Source of the DNA: Streptococcus sp. sy004
GTDB taxonomy: Bacteria; Bacillota; Bacilli; Lactobacillales; Streptococcaceae
Reading direction: 5' to 3'
NCBI RefSeq assembly: GCF_007859205.1
Contig: NZ_VOHP01000004.1
Coordinates: 54,346 to 118,345 of the forward strand
Length of the DNA stretch: 64,000 bases
Under the pieces are notes generated by a model, which was not told where the DNA came from, did not search any database, and saw only the letters and a list, made by a program, of their open reading frames with translations. The translations under genes were made by a program, and so were the position numbers. Shown piece after piece: positions 39,040 through 48,788 of the stretch. Numbering within the stretch: position 1 is the first letter of the stretch; each line of letters opens with the position of its first letter.

Positions 39040-39432
39040 CTAAAAGCTTTCTTGATAAAACTCAATCACATCTCCATCTTTTACTACTATCTGATCAGCA
39101 CCTTTAGGGGCCATTTGACCATTGACCTTGAATAACCAGTATCTTTTGGCCGCCTCATCTTGTTCAACCCCATCAATAGCAGTAATAAAACCATTAACTT
39201 CCTTGATATCATAATTAGCTTTCAAGATCGTCATGATCGTTTCTTCTTTTTCAAGTGTCAGAGTTTTTTCCTGACTTGATTGGTCAAATTTCACAATCAA
39301 CTGAACCCTCACTTGTTCTGAAACAAGACTAGACTGTGGATTAGGCTCTTCAACTGATTGCTCTGTTGGCTGCCTGCATGCCACCAATAAAAAGCTAAAT
39401 AACACCAATACAAAACTAAATAATTTTTTCAT
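39040..39432 (-). CDS. DUF4430 lipoprotein
   Basis: A 130-residue predicted lipoprotein: signal peptide with lipobox LLVAC, a short Q/E/P spacer, and a DUF4430 domain (LTLEKEETIMTILKANYDI...YWLFKVNGQMAPKGADQIVVKDGDVIEF), a fold related to the beta domain of transcobalamin. ATG 39432 has GGAG upstream and overlaps the 3' end of the ECF S-component gene by 17 bases, so the two are coupled. It may present a ligand to that transporter. Ligand identity is not shown. Confidence 0.85.
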   Translation of the reverse strand: MKKLFSFVLVLFSFLLVACRQPTEQSVEEPNPQSSLVSEQVRVQLIVKFDQSSQEKTLTLEKEETIMTILKANYDIKEVNGFITAIDGVEQDEAAKRYWLFKVNGQMAPKGADQIVVKDGDVIEFYQESF

Positions 39433-39907
39433 CTTCAAATCTCCTAAACATCTGAATAACAAGCGGATAACACACTAGAGTTGACAAAGCATGGACTAGA
39501 TTAAAACTTGTCCCTGCTATCATATGCAACCAAGGGTTACTTCCATAAAAAAGTGCCATCAAGCCATCAATCATCATCCCATAAAAAAAAGCCAAACTCG
39601 CTGCCCCAAGAGCTTGTAGTACCATCGCCTGCTTAGTCCAAGGAAAAATCAAAAACTGCCAAAACAAAATGACCAGAGTAAATGAGACTATTTGCCAAAA
39701 GACCCACGGACCAAATAGGAAAAAAAAACTACTGACCAAAAGCGAAATAACCATGACACCCAAGCTTTCTGCTAAACCATTCACACTAGCTAAAACTAGA
39801 AAAATAGCCGTTAATGGTTGAACATTTGGCAATGGGGCAAACAAGTAACGTAAGACTACACAAAGAGCTGATAAAACAGCCACTCGACTTAATTGTTTCA
39901 AAGACAT
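39416..39907 (-). CDS. ECF transporter S-component (substrate unknown)
   Basis: A 163-residue membrane protein with about five to six hydrophobic helices and the general S-component features: short basic N-terminus, ALCVVLRYLFAPLPNVQPLTAIF at the first helices and small residues in helix 1 for docking to the energy-coupling module. That module (EcfA, EcfA', EcfT) is not in this window. The coupled DUF4430 lipoprotein suggests a cofactor ligand, possibly corrinoid-like, but this is inferred only from the neighbour's fold. Confidence 0.78.
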   Translation of the reverse strand: MSLKQLSRVAVLSALCVVLRYLFAPLPNVQPLTAIFLVLASVNGLAESLGVMVISLLVSSFFFLFGPWVFWQIVSFTLVILFWQFLIFPWTKQAMVLQALGAASLAFFYGMMIDGLMALFYGSNPWLHMIAGTSFNLVHALSTLVCYPLVIQMFRRFEDEKII

Positions 39908-40017
39908 GTCAACACCTCTTTTTCTATTTTATCAAATCAAGTTAACTTTGTAAGCTCTGGTTCATCTTAAATAAAATGCCTGGAGTAAGTTTAAGTCAGG
40001 CTTTCGAGATAAGTGCT

Positions 40018-40046
40018 TTGATTTTTTTAATGAATTAAGCTATAAT
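40018..40046 (+). promoter_or_regulatory. Promoter of GH25 gene, probable leaderless start
   Basis: -35 TTGATT, 17 bases, -10 TATAAT, then five bases to the first of two adjacent ATGs. No ribosome-binding sequence fits between, so the message likely starts at the ATG pair. Confidence 0.65.
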
Positions 40047-40051
40047 AAATA

Positions 40052-40903
40052 ATGATGAGAAGAAAAATTAAACCAATTGTTGTCTTTCTTTTCTTCGGCT
40101 TGATCACCCTAATCCTGTTAATTGGCAAAATCCATTCTACTCTAGTACAGAAAGAAACCTTAAAATTAGCCAAACAAACCATTCCAACAGCGACTAGTCG
40201 TTCAAGCGATGAAGAAGAAACTGATTCGTCTGAGGATGATCTTGTTCTAAATCCAATTATTGACGTTTCTGGTTGGCAACTACCTGAAGAAATAAATTAT
40301 GATGTGCTTTCGAAAAATATTTCAGAGGCCATTGTCCGTGTTTTTGGTGGGTCACAAATTACTACCAGTAATAATGCCGCCTACACTACTGGGGTTGACA
40401 AATCCTTTAAGAAACATATCCAAGAATTCCAAAAGCGTAATGTTCCTGTTGCCGTCTATAGTTACGCCTTAGGACGAAGCGTTAAAGAAATGAAAGAAGA
40501 AGCTCAAATCTTCTATAAAAATGCCTCGCCTTATAACCCTACTTTCTACTGGATTGATGTGGAAGAAGTGACCATGAAAGATATGGACGCTGGGGTTGAA
40601 GCTTTTCGTAAAGAGCTAAAACGCCTTGGTGCTAAAAATGTTGGCATCTATATTGGGACTTACTTCATGCAAGAACAATCTATCTCGATTGATAAATTTG
40701 ATGCTGTCTGGTTCCCAGCCTATGGAACAGACTCTGGTTACTTTGAAGCACTACCTGAAACCAACCTTAGCTACGATTTACATCAATACACCTCTCAAGG
40801 TTATCTTAATGGATTTGATAAGGCACTTGACCTCAATCAAATTCCTAGTAGCAAAAACCAAAGAGCGATTTATGAAAAACTCTTTGGCAAACTCAACAAC
40901 TAA
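40052..40903 (+). CDS. Membrane-anchored GH25 lysozyme-type muramidase
   Basis: A 283-residue protein with an N-terminal membrane anchor at about residues 8-28, a short acidic/serine linker, and a glycosyl hydrolase family 25 domain that should cut the N-acetylmuramic acid linkage in peptidoglycan. Visible family blocks are PIIDVSGWQ, IVRVFGG, VYSYALG, the acidic pair in FYWIDVEE, and YDLHQYTSQGYLNGF. No wall-binding repeats, so it acts close to the membrane. Promoter lies immediately before the start codon; the terminator stem includes the stop codon. Confidence 0.9.
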   Translation: MMRRKIKPIVVFLFFGLITLILLIGKIHSTLVQKETLKLAKQTIPTATSRSSDEEETDSSEDDLVLNPIIDVSGWQLPEEINYDVLSKNISEAIVRVFGGSQITTSNNAAYTTGVDKSFKKHIQEFQKRNVPVAVYSYALGRSVKEMKEEAQIFYKNASPYNPTFYWIDVEEVTMKDMDAGVEAFRKELKRLGAKNVGIYIGTYFMQEQSISIDKFDAVWFPAYGTDSGYFEALPETNLSYDLHQYTSQGYLNGFDKALDLNQIPSSKNQRAIYEKLFGKLNN

Positions 40904-40932
40904 GCTAGTATTTTCTTGCTTAGTTGTTTTTA
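40895..40932 (+). terminator. Terminator of GH25 gene
   Basis: AACAACTAAGC pairs with GCTTAGTTGTT, followed by TTTTT. The 5' arm contains the stop codon. Confidence 0.85.
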
Positions 40933-41004
40933 TTTGGGGCAAACTCTTGCTAAAAAAGGGCTTTCATGATAGACTTTTAACTAATAAATTAAATCATGAT
41001 TGAC

Positions 41005-41130
41005 ACATAGGAGTGCATTTTGCTGAGATCGTCTAGCATAGACGAAATCCTCAACACCTGATCTAGTTAACACTAGCGTAGGGATTGTGACTAAAAGTTA
41101 AAACTCCTGACTGTCACAGAAAGGAGTTTT
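41005..41130 (+). promoter_or_regulatory. TPP riboswitch controlling thiT
   Basis: Shows the thi-box elements in order: GGAGTGC, GCTGAGATCG, and ACCTGATCTAG...CTAGCGTAGGGA (to about 41086). The expression platform is a hairpin AAACTCCT/AGGAGTTT (41101-41129) that both ends in a T run and hides the AAGGAG ribosome-binding site of thiT. Thiamine pyrophosphate binding is known to turn such genes off. Confidence 0.93.
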
Positions 41131-41132
41131 TT

Positions 41133-41669
41133 ATGTCATCATTAGCATCTGCCAAAGTGACCGAACGTGCTCTACTACTTGCCCTTGCTCTGATTTTAGA
41201 TAAGCTCATCTTATTTCAACTACCACAAGGAGGCAACATCTCACTTGGAATGCTCCCTCTTATCATTTTTGCCCTACGCCATGGTCTAGCTGCAGGCTTA
41301 TTCTTAGGAGGCTTGGCTGGAGGGCTACAACTCTTTTTAGGAGGCTATTTTCTCAGTCCTTTGCAATTTTTGCTCGACTATCCAATCGCTTATGCCATGA
41401 TTGGACTAGCTGGTCTTGTCAACCTTAAACATACAGGCAAACTAAGCACTAGCAGACTCCTACTTGGAGTGAGTTTGGCTAGCCTGGCGAGATTATTTGC
41501 CCATACCCTAGCCGGTATTGTGTTTTATAGTGTTTATGCGCCAAAAGGCACACCTGTTTGGCTCTATTCTCTAAGTTACAATGCCAGCTACATTTTGCCG
41601 TCTGCTATCCTAGTCAGTGTCGTGCTATTACTTTTATCCAAGAAAAACCCTAAACTATTCTCTGTTTAA
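41133..41669 (+). CDS. thiT: Thiamine ECF transporter S-component ThiT
   Basis: A 178-residue six-helix S-component that binds thiamine outside the cell and docks on the shared ECF energy module. Helix 1 has the small-residue docking face (ALLLALALILDKLI), and the C-terminal half has YNASYILPSA with aromatic thiamine-site residues. The TPP riboswitch immediately upstream fixes the substrate assignment. The ATPase and EcfT genes are not in this window. Ribosome-binding AAGGAG lies seven bases before ATG. Confidence 0.95.
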   Translation: MSSLASAKVTERALLLALALILDKLILFQLPQGGNISLGMLPLIIFALRHGLAAGLFLGGLAGGLQLFLGGYFLSPLQFLLDYPIAYAMIGLAGLVNLKHTGKLSTSRLLLGVSLASLARLFAHTLAGIVFYSVYAPKGTPVWLYSLSYNASYILPSAILVSVVLLLLSKKNPKLFSV

Positions 41670-41691
41670 CTCAACCAAATAAGCTAAAAAA

Positions 41692-41700
41692 TGGTATAAT
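41692..41700 (+). promoter_or_regulatory. Extended -10 promoter of the DUF368 gene cluster
   Basis: TGGTATAAT, about 35 bases before the chosen start of the DUF368 gene; -35 is weak. Confidence 0.55.
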
Positions 41701-41734
41701 GAAACAAATGCCATTTTTTATTTTGGAGGTTACT

Positions 41735-42577
41735 ATGCTATCTTGGTTGACAAGACTCATTAAGGGAATTATTATTGCCCTTGGCTTTATTTTACCTGGT
41801 GTTTCAGGTGGGGTTTTGGCCTCAATTTTAGGGCTTTATGAAAAGATTATTTCTTTTCTTGCTCATATCTCTAAAGATTTTGTCAATAATCTCCTCTTTT
41901 TCCTACCTGTTGGAATTGGGGGGATTCTTGGAATCGCACTCTTTTCAGCACCGCTAGAGTATCTTCTAAGTCATTATCAAGTTCCTGTTCTTTGGGCCTT
42001 TACTGGAGCAATTATTGGTACTCTACCTAGTCTTTGGCAAGAAGCCAGCTCAAAAAGCCCGCGCCAGCAAACAGATTGGCTAATTCTACTGGTCACCTTT
42101 GTCCTATCTGGTTTCTTACTCTATAATCTAAATAATCTTATCGGTACTCTGCCTGCTAACTTTTTGAGCTTTATCTTGGCTGGTAGCTTGATTGCCCTTG
42201 GTATTTTAGTACCTGGCCTTAGCCCGTCTAACTTACTACTCATTCTTGGTTTATATAGCCCAATGCTTAATGGCTTCAAACGTTTGGATTTGACAGGCGT
42301 CTTTCTTCCTATTGCTATCGGTGGTGGTTTAGCCGTATTACTATTTTCCAAAGCCATGGATTATGCCTTAGCCAACTATCATTCCAAAGTGTATCATTTC
42401 ATCATCGGTCTTGTTCTCTCTAGCACCCTTTTGATTATCATTCCAGTGCCAAATAGTAAAGAAGCCATTTCTTACATTGGTATCAACTGGTTCACAATCT
42501 TGCTCTCACTGCTTCTATTTCTAGCAGGGGTAGGACTTGGAGCTTGGATGAGTAAATTAGAAGCAAAGTACAAATGA
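41735..42577 (+). CDS. DUF368 polytopic protein (probable undecaprenyl-phosphate translocase)
   Basis: A 280-residue protein with about eight hydrophobic segments and the paired family motifs ALGFILPGVSGGVLASILGLYEK near the N-terminus and LGILVPGLSPSNLLLILGLY in the second half, an internal repeat. DUF368 proteins (PopT) have been shown in other bacteria to recycle undecaprenyl phosphate across the membrane, so a role in cell-wall lipid-carrier recycling is likely here. ATG 41735 follows GGAGG at five bases. It overlaps the next gene by four bases (ATGA). Confidence 0.85.
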   Translation: MLSWLTRLIKGIIIALGFILPGVSGGVLASILGLYEKIISFLAHISKDFVNNLLFFLPVGIGGILGIALFSAPLEYLLSHYQVPVLWAFTGAIIGTLPSLWQEASSKSPRQQTDWLILLVTFVLSGFLLYNLNNLIGTLPANFLSFILAGSLIALGILVPGLSPSNLLLILGLYSPMLNGFKRLDLTGVFLPIAIGGGLAVLLFSKAMDYALANYHSKVYHFIIGLVLSSTLLIIIPVPNSKEAISYIGINWFTILLSLLLFLAGVGLGAWMSKLEAKYK

Positions 42578-43056
42578 GTAAAAAATACAAATTAAAGAAA
42601 ACCCTTGTTGAGCAAATTTTAGACAAGCAAAAAATCAGCTACCAAAGTCTAGCACTTAATGCCCTAACCGAGCAAGTACCAACAGAAATTCAAAAAGAAC
42701 GGATTTTCAAAACCTTAGCTCTAACAGGTGACAAGACAGGAAGCTTGATTGCTCTTGTGTCGCTAACGACTCAGGTATCCGAGAAGAAATTAGCTAAATT
42801 ATCCCAAAATAAAAAGGTTCAGATGATTCCACAGAAGGACTTGGAAAAGACAACAGGTTACATTCACGGTGCTAACAACCCCATTGGCATTCGTCAACGA
42901 CACCTTTTCCCAATTTTTATTGATCAAACGGCTCTAAATTTAGGGCAAATCATTGTATCTGCTGGTGAACTTGGTCGTTCTATCCAAATCGATAGTCAAG
43001 ATTTAGCTGACTTTGTTCAAGCAGCATTTGCAGACTTAATACACGACATTAACTAA
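42574..43056 (+). CDS. ybaK: Cys-tRNA(Pro)/Cys-tRNA deacylase YbaK
   Basis: A 160-residue trans-editing enzyme that hydrolyses mischarged aminoacyl-tRNA(Pro). It shows the YbaK features FKTLALTGDKTG with the conserved lysine region, GYIHGANNPIGIRQRH, and VSAGELGRSIQI. Start codon overlaps the end of the DUF368 gene by four bases, so the two are translated together. A phosphatase gene follows 25 bases later. Confidence 0.93.
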   Translation: MSKKYKLKKTLVEQILDKQKISYQSLALNALTEQVPTEIQKERIFKTLALTGDKTGSLIALVSLTTQVSEKKLAKLSQNKKVQMIPQKDLEKTTGYIHGANNPIGIRQRHLFPIFIDQTALNLGQIIVSAGELGRSIQIDSQDLADFVQAAFADLIHDIN

Positions 43057-43081
43057 TATCAAGAAATAGGAGATTTCCCAC

Positions 43082-43729
43082 ATGAAGATATACTTTGTTC
43101 GTCACGGTCAAACTATTTGGAACCGTCAAGGTATTTTTCAAGGAGCTAGCCTCAATCCTAGCCTACTAGAAGATGGTAAAGAAGATATTATCGCTCTTGG
43201 TCAACACCTAAGAACCATTGATTTTGATGCTATTTTTTCTAGTGATTTGACTCGAGCCCTTGAAACTGCCCAACTTATTAACCAAGAAAACCATCAACCA
43301 AAATCGATTGAAATTAGTCCCCAATTACGTGAATGGGGGTTGGGAAACCTGGAAGGTAAAAAAATTAGTCTAATGCAGGCGATTTATCCTCGACAAATTT
43401 ATGCCTTCACCCACAATCTTTCGTGTTTCAACAACGACATTTTCGATGCGGAAAGTGTCTATCAAGTCACTCAGCGTATCGCTAATTTTGTCACTCAACT
43501 TGATCCTAAAAAATATGACACCGTGCTAATTGTTGGTCATGGTGCCTCATTAGCTGCTGGTATTGGCCATCTACTTGGTTATAGCACAGCTCAACTTCGA
43601 CGCCATGGAAGATTGGACAATGCTAGTCTGACCATCCTTGAAAGTCAAGATATGGTCAACTTCCAACTCCTAAGTTGGAATGACACCTCACATTTTCAAG
43701 TAAAGGAAGAATTGGCCTTAACCAACTAA
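43082..43729 (+). CDS. Histidine-phosphatase (phosphoglycerate mutase-like) protein
   Basis: A 215-residue branch-1 histidine phosphatase. The RHG motif with the phosphorylated histidine is in YFVRHGQT, the second arginine in SSDLTRALETA, the acid in LREWGLGNLEG and the C-terminal histidine in VGHGASLAAG. It is a phosphatase of an unassigned small metabolite more likely than a glycolytic mutase. Downstream of ybaK with a good ribosome-binding site (AGGAGA), ended by a terminator. Confidence 0.9.
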   Translation: MKIYFVRHGQTIWNRQGIFQGASLNPSLLEDGKEDIIALGQHLRTIDFDAIFSSDLTRALETAQLINQENHQPKSIEISPQLREWGLGNLEGKKISLMQAIYPRQIYAFTHNLSCFNNDIFDAESVYQVTQRIANFVTQLDPKKYDTVLIVGHGASLAAGIGHLLGYSTAQLRRHGRLDNASLTILESQDMVNFQLLSWNDTSHFQVKEELALTN

Positions 43730-43752
43730 TCTCCTCTAAAGAGGAGATTTTT
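43729..43752 (+). terminator. Terminator after the histidine-phosphatase gene
   Basis: ATCTCCTCT-aa-AGAGGAGAT followed by TTTT; the stem starts at the stop codon. Confidence 0.88.
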
Positions 43753-43838
43753 TACTAGAGTTAAATGAATACTAGCCTCTACAACATATAAACTTAGCTA
43801 TCCTACTGTGAAATTTTGCTCAATTTATGATAGAATAA

Positions 43839-45353
<1,515 letters not shown>

Positions 45354-45362
45354 TCATTGCCT

Positions 45363-45518
45363 ATGAAAACTAATCGAACAATAACCAATTTATCTGCCCT
45401 CATTTTCATCATTTATGGCTTGCTATCACAATCAAAAAATAAAATGATGTTTATCTATTTAGGCATTACCTTTCTCATGATTAGCTTGGCTGATTGGTTA
45501 AGAAAACGAAAAAAATAG
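45363..45518 (+). CDS. Possible 51-residue membrane peptide downstream of lysS
   Basis: An ATG at 45363, nine bases after lysS, opens a frame of 51 codons ending in TAG at 45516-45518. The product has two hydrophobic stretches (LSALIFIIYGLL and MFIYLGITFLMISLA) separated by a basic turn, and ends in RKRKK, a typical small two-helix membrane protein. No ribosome-binding site precedes the ATG, so it would depend on re-initiation after lysS. It is followed directly by a terminator. I do not recognise a family. Confidence 0.45.
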   Translation: MKTNRTITNLSALIFIIYGLLSQSKNKMMFIYLGITFLMISLADWLRKRKK

Positions 45519-45543
45519 TCTAGAAAATCCTAGACTATTTTTT
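45512..45543. terminator. Bidirectional terminator between lysS and ydbC units
   Basis: AAAATAGTCTAG pairs with CTAGACTATTTT; T run on both strands. Its 5' arm overlaps the small frame's stop and its 3' arm the ydbC stop. Confidence 0.9.
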
Positions 45544-45753
45544 TGAACGAAAGGCTTCTAATAAGGTATTAAATTCCTCATTTGTCAGAGTAATTCCTTT
45601 TCCCATCTTAGTATGATCTGCATTCCAAGAACGAATGTCATACTTTGGCTCAGCACCATTAAAGCTGACGCGATTCAGCTCCTTGCTCCAGCCCTTATCA
45701 TTGGTTGACAAAACCAATAATTCTTCAACAATTTCAAATTTGAACTCTGCCAT
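45535..45753 (-). CDS. ydbC: YdbC-type PC4-like ssDNA-binding protein
   Basis: A 72-residue protein of the PC4/YdbC family, which binds single-stranded DNA. It begins MAEFKFEIVEELLVLS and contains GWSKELNRVSFNG, YDIRSW, and KGITLTNEEF, typical for the family. ATG 45753 is preceded by AAGGAGG; an upstream in-frame ATG would lack one. A TTACGAATA sequence, like the SigX competence box, lies about 19 bases upstream of the start, but a TATAAT also precedes it. Single-gene unit. Confidence 0.85.
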   Translation of the reverse strand: MAEFKFEIVEELLVLSTNDKGWSKELNRVSFNGAEPKYDIRSWNADHTKMGKGITLTNEEFNTLLEAFRSKK

Positions 45754-45828
45754 GTAAACCTCCTTTACCATTTATTCGTAACCTATTATAACAAAAATTC
45801 ATGATAAGCAAATTTTTTTTGATTTAAT

Positions 45829-45857
45829 ATGACAAATTTTCGATACTATGGTATAAT
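45829..45857 (+). promoter_or_regulatory. Promoter of DUF3270 gene
   Basis: -35 ATGACA, 17 bases, extended -10 TGGTATAAT, about 26 bases before the start codon; AAAGGAG follows. Confidence 0.7.
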
Positions 45858-45883
45858 GAAAGAGATTAACAAAGGAGATTAGA

Positions 45884-46171
45884 ATGCCAGCGAACTTGAA
45901 ACGGCAGAGAATTGAAGAATTTGAAGAAGACTTACAAATTTCTTACTCGCCAAAATACAAAGAATTTCAAGAATTAAATAGCAACAGCGCTAAATTTCGT
46001 GAGCTGGTCTTTTTTGCACGCGTTACAATCTTTTCTATTTTATCTGTGTTATCTTGCTTTGTTCTACTCTCACTTGAAATTGGAGTTGGTTGGGCCTTTC
46101 TACTAGCTATCTTAATTAGTACCGCCTTAACTTCTACCCTATCTTATTTTATTTTTTCAATGAAACATTAA
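45884..46171 (+). CDS. DUF3270 small membrane protein
   Basis: A 95-residue streptococcal protein of the DUF3270 type. The first half is charged and cytoplasmic (PANLKRQRIEEFEEDLQ), and the second half has two membrane segments at about residues 44-64 and 70-90. Function is unknown. It has its own promoter and a good AAAGGAG site, and ends at a hairpin shared with the converging ytxH gene. Confidence 0.75.
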   Translation: MPANLKRQRIEEFEEDLQISYSPKYKEFQELNSNSAKFRELVFFARVTIFSILSVLSCFVLLSLEIGVGWAFLLAILISTALTSTLSYFIFSMKH

Positions 46172-46200
46172 AAGTAGCGAAATCTTTCGCTACTTTTTTT
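46171..46200. terminator. Bidirectional terminator between DUF3270 and YtxH genes
   Basis: AAAGTAGCGAAA pairs with TTTCGCTACTTT followed by T residues. It overlaps the stop codon of the minus-strand ytxH-like gene. Confidence 0.9.
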
Positions 46201-46531
46201 TGTTAATCACATCATCATAGTCAAGGACAATATCATCAATATAGGCACTTACTTCTGGCAACTTTTCTGCTTGCCCCGTCAATTCAGCGTCTTTATCTAA
46301 GGTTGTTTGCAAATCCTCTTGATAAGATTGAACTTTTTTGATCATCTGTTGACGATAATAATCAATTTTTTCTTTAACCAATTCATGATAGGCTTCTGGA
46401 TTTTCTTGATAAGCTACAATGAAATCCTTGGCTTTACTTTGTAAGATCTTGCCTTCCTTACTCGTTAAAAGATAAGCCGCAGTAGCACCACTTAGACTGC
46501 CAAATAATACTGTTCTAAAAAATTTACTCAT
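46190..46531 (-). CDS. YtxH-domain protein
   Basis: A 113-residue protein with a short hydrophobic N-terminus (FFRTVLFGSLSGATAAYLLTS) and a charged helical remainder, matching YtxH-like stress-associated proteins of Firmicutes. It follows a DUF948 gene by 26 bases; the DUF948-YtxH pair is a conserved tail of hprK-lgt operons in streptococci. Probably membrane-associated; precise function unknown. Confidence 0.82.
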   Translation of the reverse strand: MSKFFRTVLFGSLSGATAAYLLTSKEGKILQSKAKDFIVAYQENPEAYHELVKEKIDYYRQQMIKKVQSYQEDLQTTLDKDAELTGQAEKLPEVSAYIDDIVLDYDDVINKKK

Positions 46532-46557
46532 AGCTCTTATCTCCTATTCTATAACCA

Positions 46558-46962
46558 CTAGGCTTTTTTATCTTTTTTACGCAATAATTTACTTGCCATA
46601 CGCGTTGCCCCACTCGCCATACCAGCTTTGACTAAATTATACGTTGAACTATTAGCTTTTTGACTGAATTGACGTGCCTGCATGTTTAAATCTGACACGC
46701 TGACAGATAAATCAGCCACAGCTTCAAACAAGGGATCAATGGTAGCGACCTTGCTATTAACATCTTCAACCAAGACATTAGCCTTGGCCATTAAACCATT
46801 GGTTAAATTCAACGTCACGTCCAAATCAGACGTTAAAACGTTGATAGTTTTAGTCACTTCTTCGACGGTTTGGGACACTTTTTTCAATAAGATAATCAAA
46901 TAAACCACCAAAGCTACTACTGCCAAGGCAATAATCAATAATGCAATTCCACCTAAATTCAT
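46558..46962 (-). CDS. DUF948 membrane protein
   Basis: A 134-residue protein with one N-terminal membrane segment (GIALLIIALAVVALVVYLIILL) and a long coiled-coil-like region (VSQTVEEVTKTINVLTSDLD) followed by a basic C-terminus (RKKDKKA). This is the DUF948 pattern. It lies 12 bases after lgt and before ytxH in the hprK-lgt operon. Function is not established; a general membrane or stress role is suggested by the YtxH partner. Confidence 0.85.
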   Translation of the reverse strand: MNLGGIALLIIALAVVALVVYLIILLKKVSQTVEEVTKTINVLTSDLDVTLNLTNGLMAKANVLVEDVNSKVATIDPLFEAVADLSVSVSDLNMQARQFSQKANSSTYNLVKAGMASGATRMASKLLRKKDKKA

Positions 46963-46974
46963 TTGTTACTCCTT

Positions 46975-47748
46975 TTAATAATCTTCAATTTCCAATCTTA
47001 AGCGACGATAAATCAACAAGGTCAAACCAAGTAAGACCAACACTAGTGATAAAAGCTGAGAAACACGAAAACCTAGCCACATCAAACTATCTGTTCGCAT
47101 CCCCTCAATCACAAAACGCCCCAAACCATACCAAATCAGATAGAAAAAGGTTGGTTCTCCTCTTTTCAAAAATCCTTTTTGACGACGCCCAATCATAATC
47201 AAGATAAAACCCAAAAGATTCCATAGAGACTCGTACAAGAAAGTTGGTAGGCGATAACTTCCATCAATATACATCTGTTGACGAATAAAGTCTGGTAGGC
47301 CTGTTAGCTTCTCAACGGCCTTACCATAAGCTTCTTGGTTAAAAAAATTTCCCCAACGACCAAGACTCTGTGCTAAAAGTACTCCAGGAGCTGCAATATC
47401 TAAAAAATCAAAAAAATTGATAAAACGCTGACGAGTAAAAACATAGACACATAAAAGTCCCGTCAAAAGTCCACCGTAGATGGCAATGCCACCATTCCAA
47501 ATGGCAGGAATTTCACTTAAATGTTGGCGGTAATAATCCCACTGAAAAGCAACATAATAAAGTCTAGCCCCTATAATAGATACAGGAAAAGCAAACAAAA
47601 TAAAATCTAAAACATCATCTGGCTTAATCTGCTTATAGGGAACTTCTTTCATCGCTAAATGAACGGCCAAAACTAAGCCAACAACAATACAAACAGCATA
47701 CCAACGTATTGCAAACGGTCCCCATTCAAATATAATCGGACTAATCAT
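46975..47748 (-). CDS. lgt: Prolipoprotein diacylglyceryl transferase
   Basis: Adds the diacylglyceryl group to lipobox cysteines at the membrane. The 257-residue protein has seven hydrophobic segments and the Lgt signature [13 protein letters not shown], preceded by the YYGGL-type segment [15 protein letters not shown] 47748 is chosen because GGAG lies six bases upstream; its first eight bases overlap the end of hprK. Three lipoproteins in this window (DUF3862, DUF4430 and others in the genome) would be its substrates. Confidence 0.97.
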   Translation of the reverse strand: MISPIIFEWGPFAIRWYAVCIVVGLVLAVHLAMKEVPYKQIKPDDVLDFILFAFPVSIIGARLYYVAFQWDYYRQHLSEIPAIWNGGIAIYGGLLTGLLCVYVFTRQRFINFFDFLDIAAPGVLLAQSLGRWGNFFNQEAYGKAVEKLTGLPDFIRQQMYIDGSYRLPTFLYESLWNLLGFILIMIGRRQKGFLKRGEPTFFYLIWYGLGRFVIEGMRTDSLMWLGFRVSQLLSLVLVLLGLTLLIYRRLRLEIEDY

Positions 47749-48676
47749 GACTCGCTCCATTTTGGCTAATCAATTGAGTTAGGCGATTTTCAAAGGTTTC
47801 TGTGGCATCATACCCCATCTGTTTGGCTCTATAATTCATAGCTGCTGCCTCGATAACAATGGAAATATTACGACCTGTCTTAACTGGAATACGAATAAAT
47901 GGGATTTTTACCCCTGACAGTTCAATTTCTTCTTTTTTATTACCTAAGCGATCAAAAACCTTATTTGGTTCAAAGGTTTCAAGATAAACAGCCAGTTGCA
48001 CTTGGGAAGAATTTCGAACGGCACTAGCACCATAGAGACTCATGACATCAATAATCCCGACCCCTCTAATCTCAAGCAAGTGACGCAAAATCTCTGCTGG
48101 TTCACCCCAAAGCGTATCTTCATCCTTGGCGTAAATGTCAACTCGGTCATCAGCTACTAGACGATGACCACGCTTAACCAATTCCAGACCTGTCTCACTC
48201 TTACCAATCCCACTATCGCCTTGAATCAAGACACCCATGCCATAGATATCCATGAGAACACCGTGAACACTGGTTCGTTCAGCCAAGCAAGAATTCAAAT
48301 ACCAAGACATTTCACCTGAAATGGTACTTGTTGGCAAGTGACTACGCAAAAGAGCTACACCTTCTTCCTTGGCTGCTTGTAGCATTTCTTTAGGAATCTC
48401 TAATTTACGAGAAACAACCATGGCTGGCGTCTGCTCTTGAAACATGTTTTGCAAAACCGCATAGCGATTGCCAGAAGTCATAGCATTCATATAAGACCAT
48501 TCCTTCATGCCAATGAGCTGAATACGTTCTGGCGAATAATAATCAAAATAACCTGTCATTTCAAGCCCTGGTCTAGAAATATCCGATGTCATAATAGGCT
48601 TGCTGAGTTCTGCTTCAGAACCTGAAATAACTTCAAGCTTTAGCTTGTCAACTAACATCTGTACCGTAACTGTCAT
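47741..48676 (-). CDS. hprK: HPr kinase/phosphorylase
   Basis: Phosphorylates and dephosphorylates Ser46 of HPr, controlling CcpA-dependent carbon catabolite repression. The 311-residue protein has the P-loop GDSGIGKS at about residues 152-159, the capping [10 protein letters not shown] block, and the VKTGRNIS C-terminal signature. AAGGAG lies before the start. First gene of hprK-lgt-DUF948-ytxH, with lgt overlapping by eight bases. Confidence 0.98.
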   Translation of the reverse strand: MTVTVQMLVDKLKLEVISGSEAELSKPIMTSDISRPGLEMTGYFDYYSPERIQLIGMKEWSYMNAMTSGNRYAVLQNMFQEQTPAMVVSRKLEIPKEMLQAAKEEGVALLRSHLPTSTISGEMSWYLNSCLAERTSVHGVLMDIYGMGVLIQGDSGIGKSETGLELVKRGHRLVADDRVDIYAKDEDTLWGEPAEILRHLLEIRGVGIIDVMSLYGASAVRNSSQVQLAVYLETFEPNKVFDRLGNKKEEIELSGVKIPFIRIPVKTGRNISIVIEAAAMNYRAKQMGYDATETFENRLTQLISQNGASHD

Positions 48677-48726
48677 AAGTTCTCCTTTATATTACCTTTA
48701 TTTTATCATATTTTAGACAAAAGAAA

Positions 48727-48773
48727 AAATGAAAGTCAATCAAGCTAGATCTAGCCGTCTGGACTTTCATTTT
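48727..48773 (-). terminator. Terminator of the PspC-domain gene
   Basis: ATGAAAGTC pairs with GACTTTCAT, enclosing a small GCTAGATCTAGC hairpin; on the minus strand it is followed by TTTTTTC. Confidence 0.75.
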
Positions 48774-48788
48774 ATGACTATGGATTGA

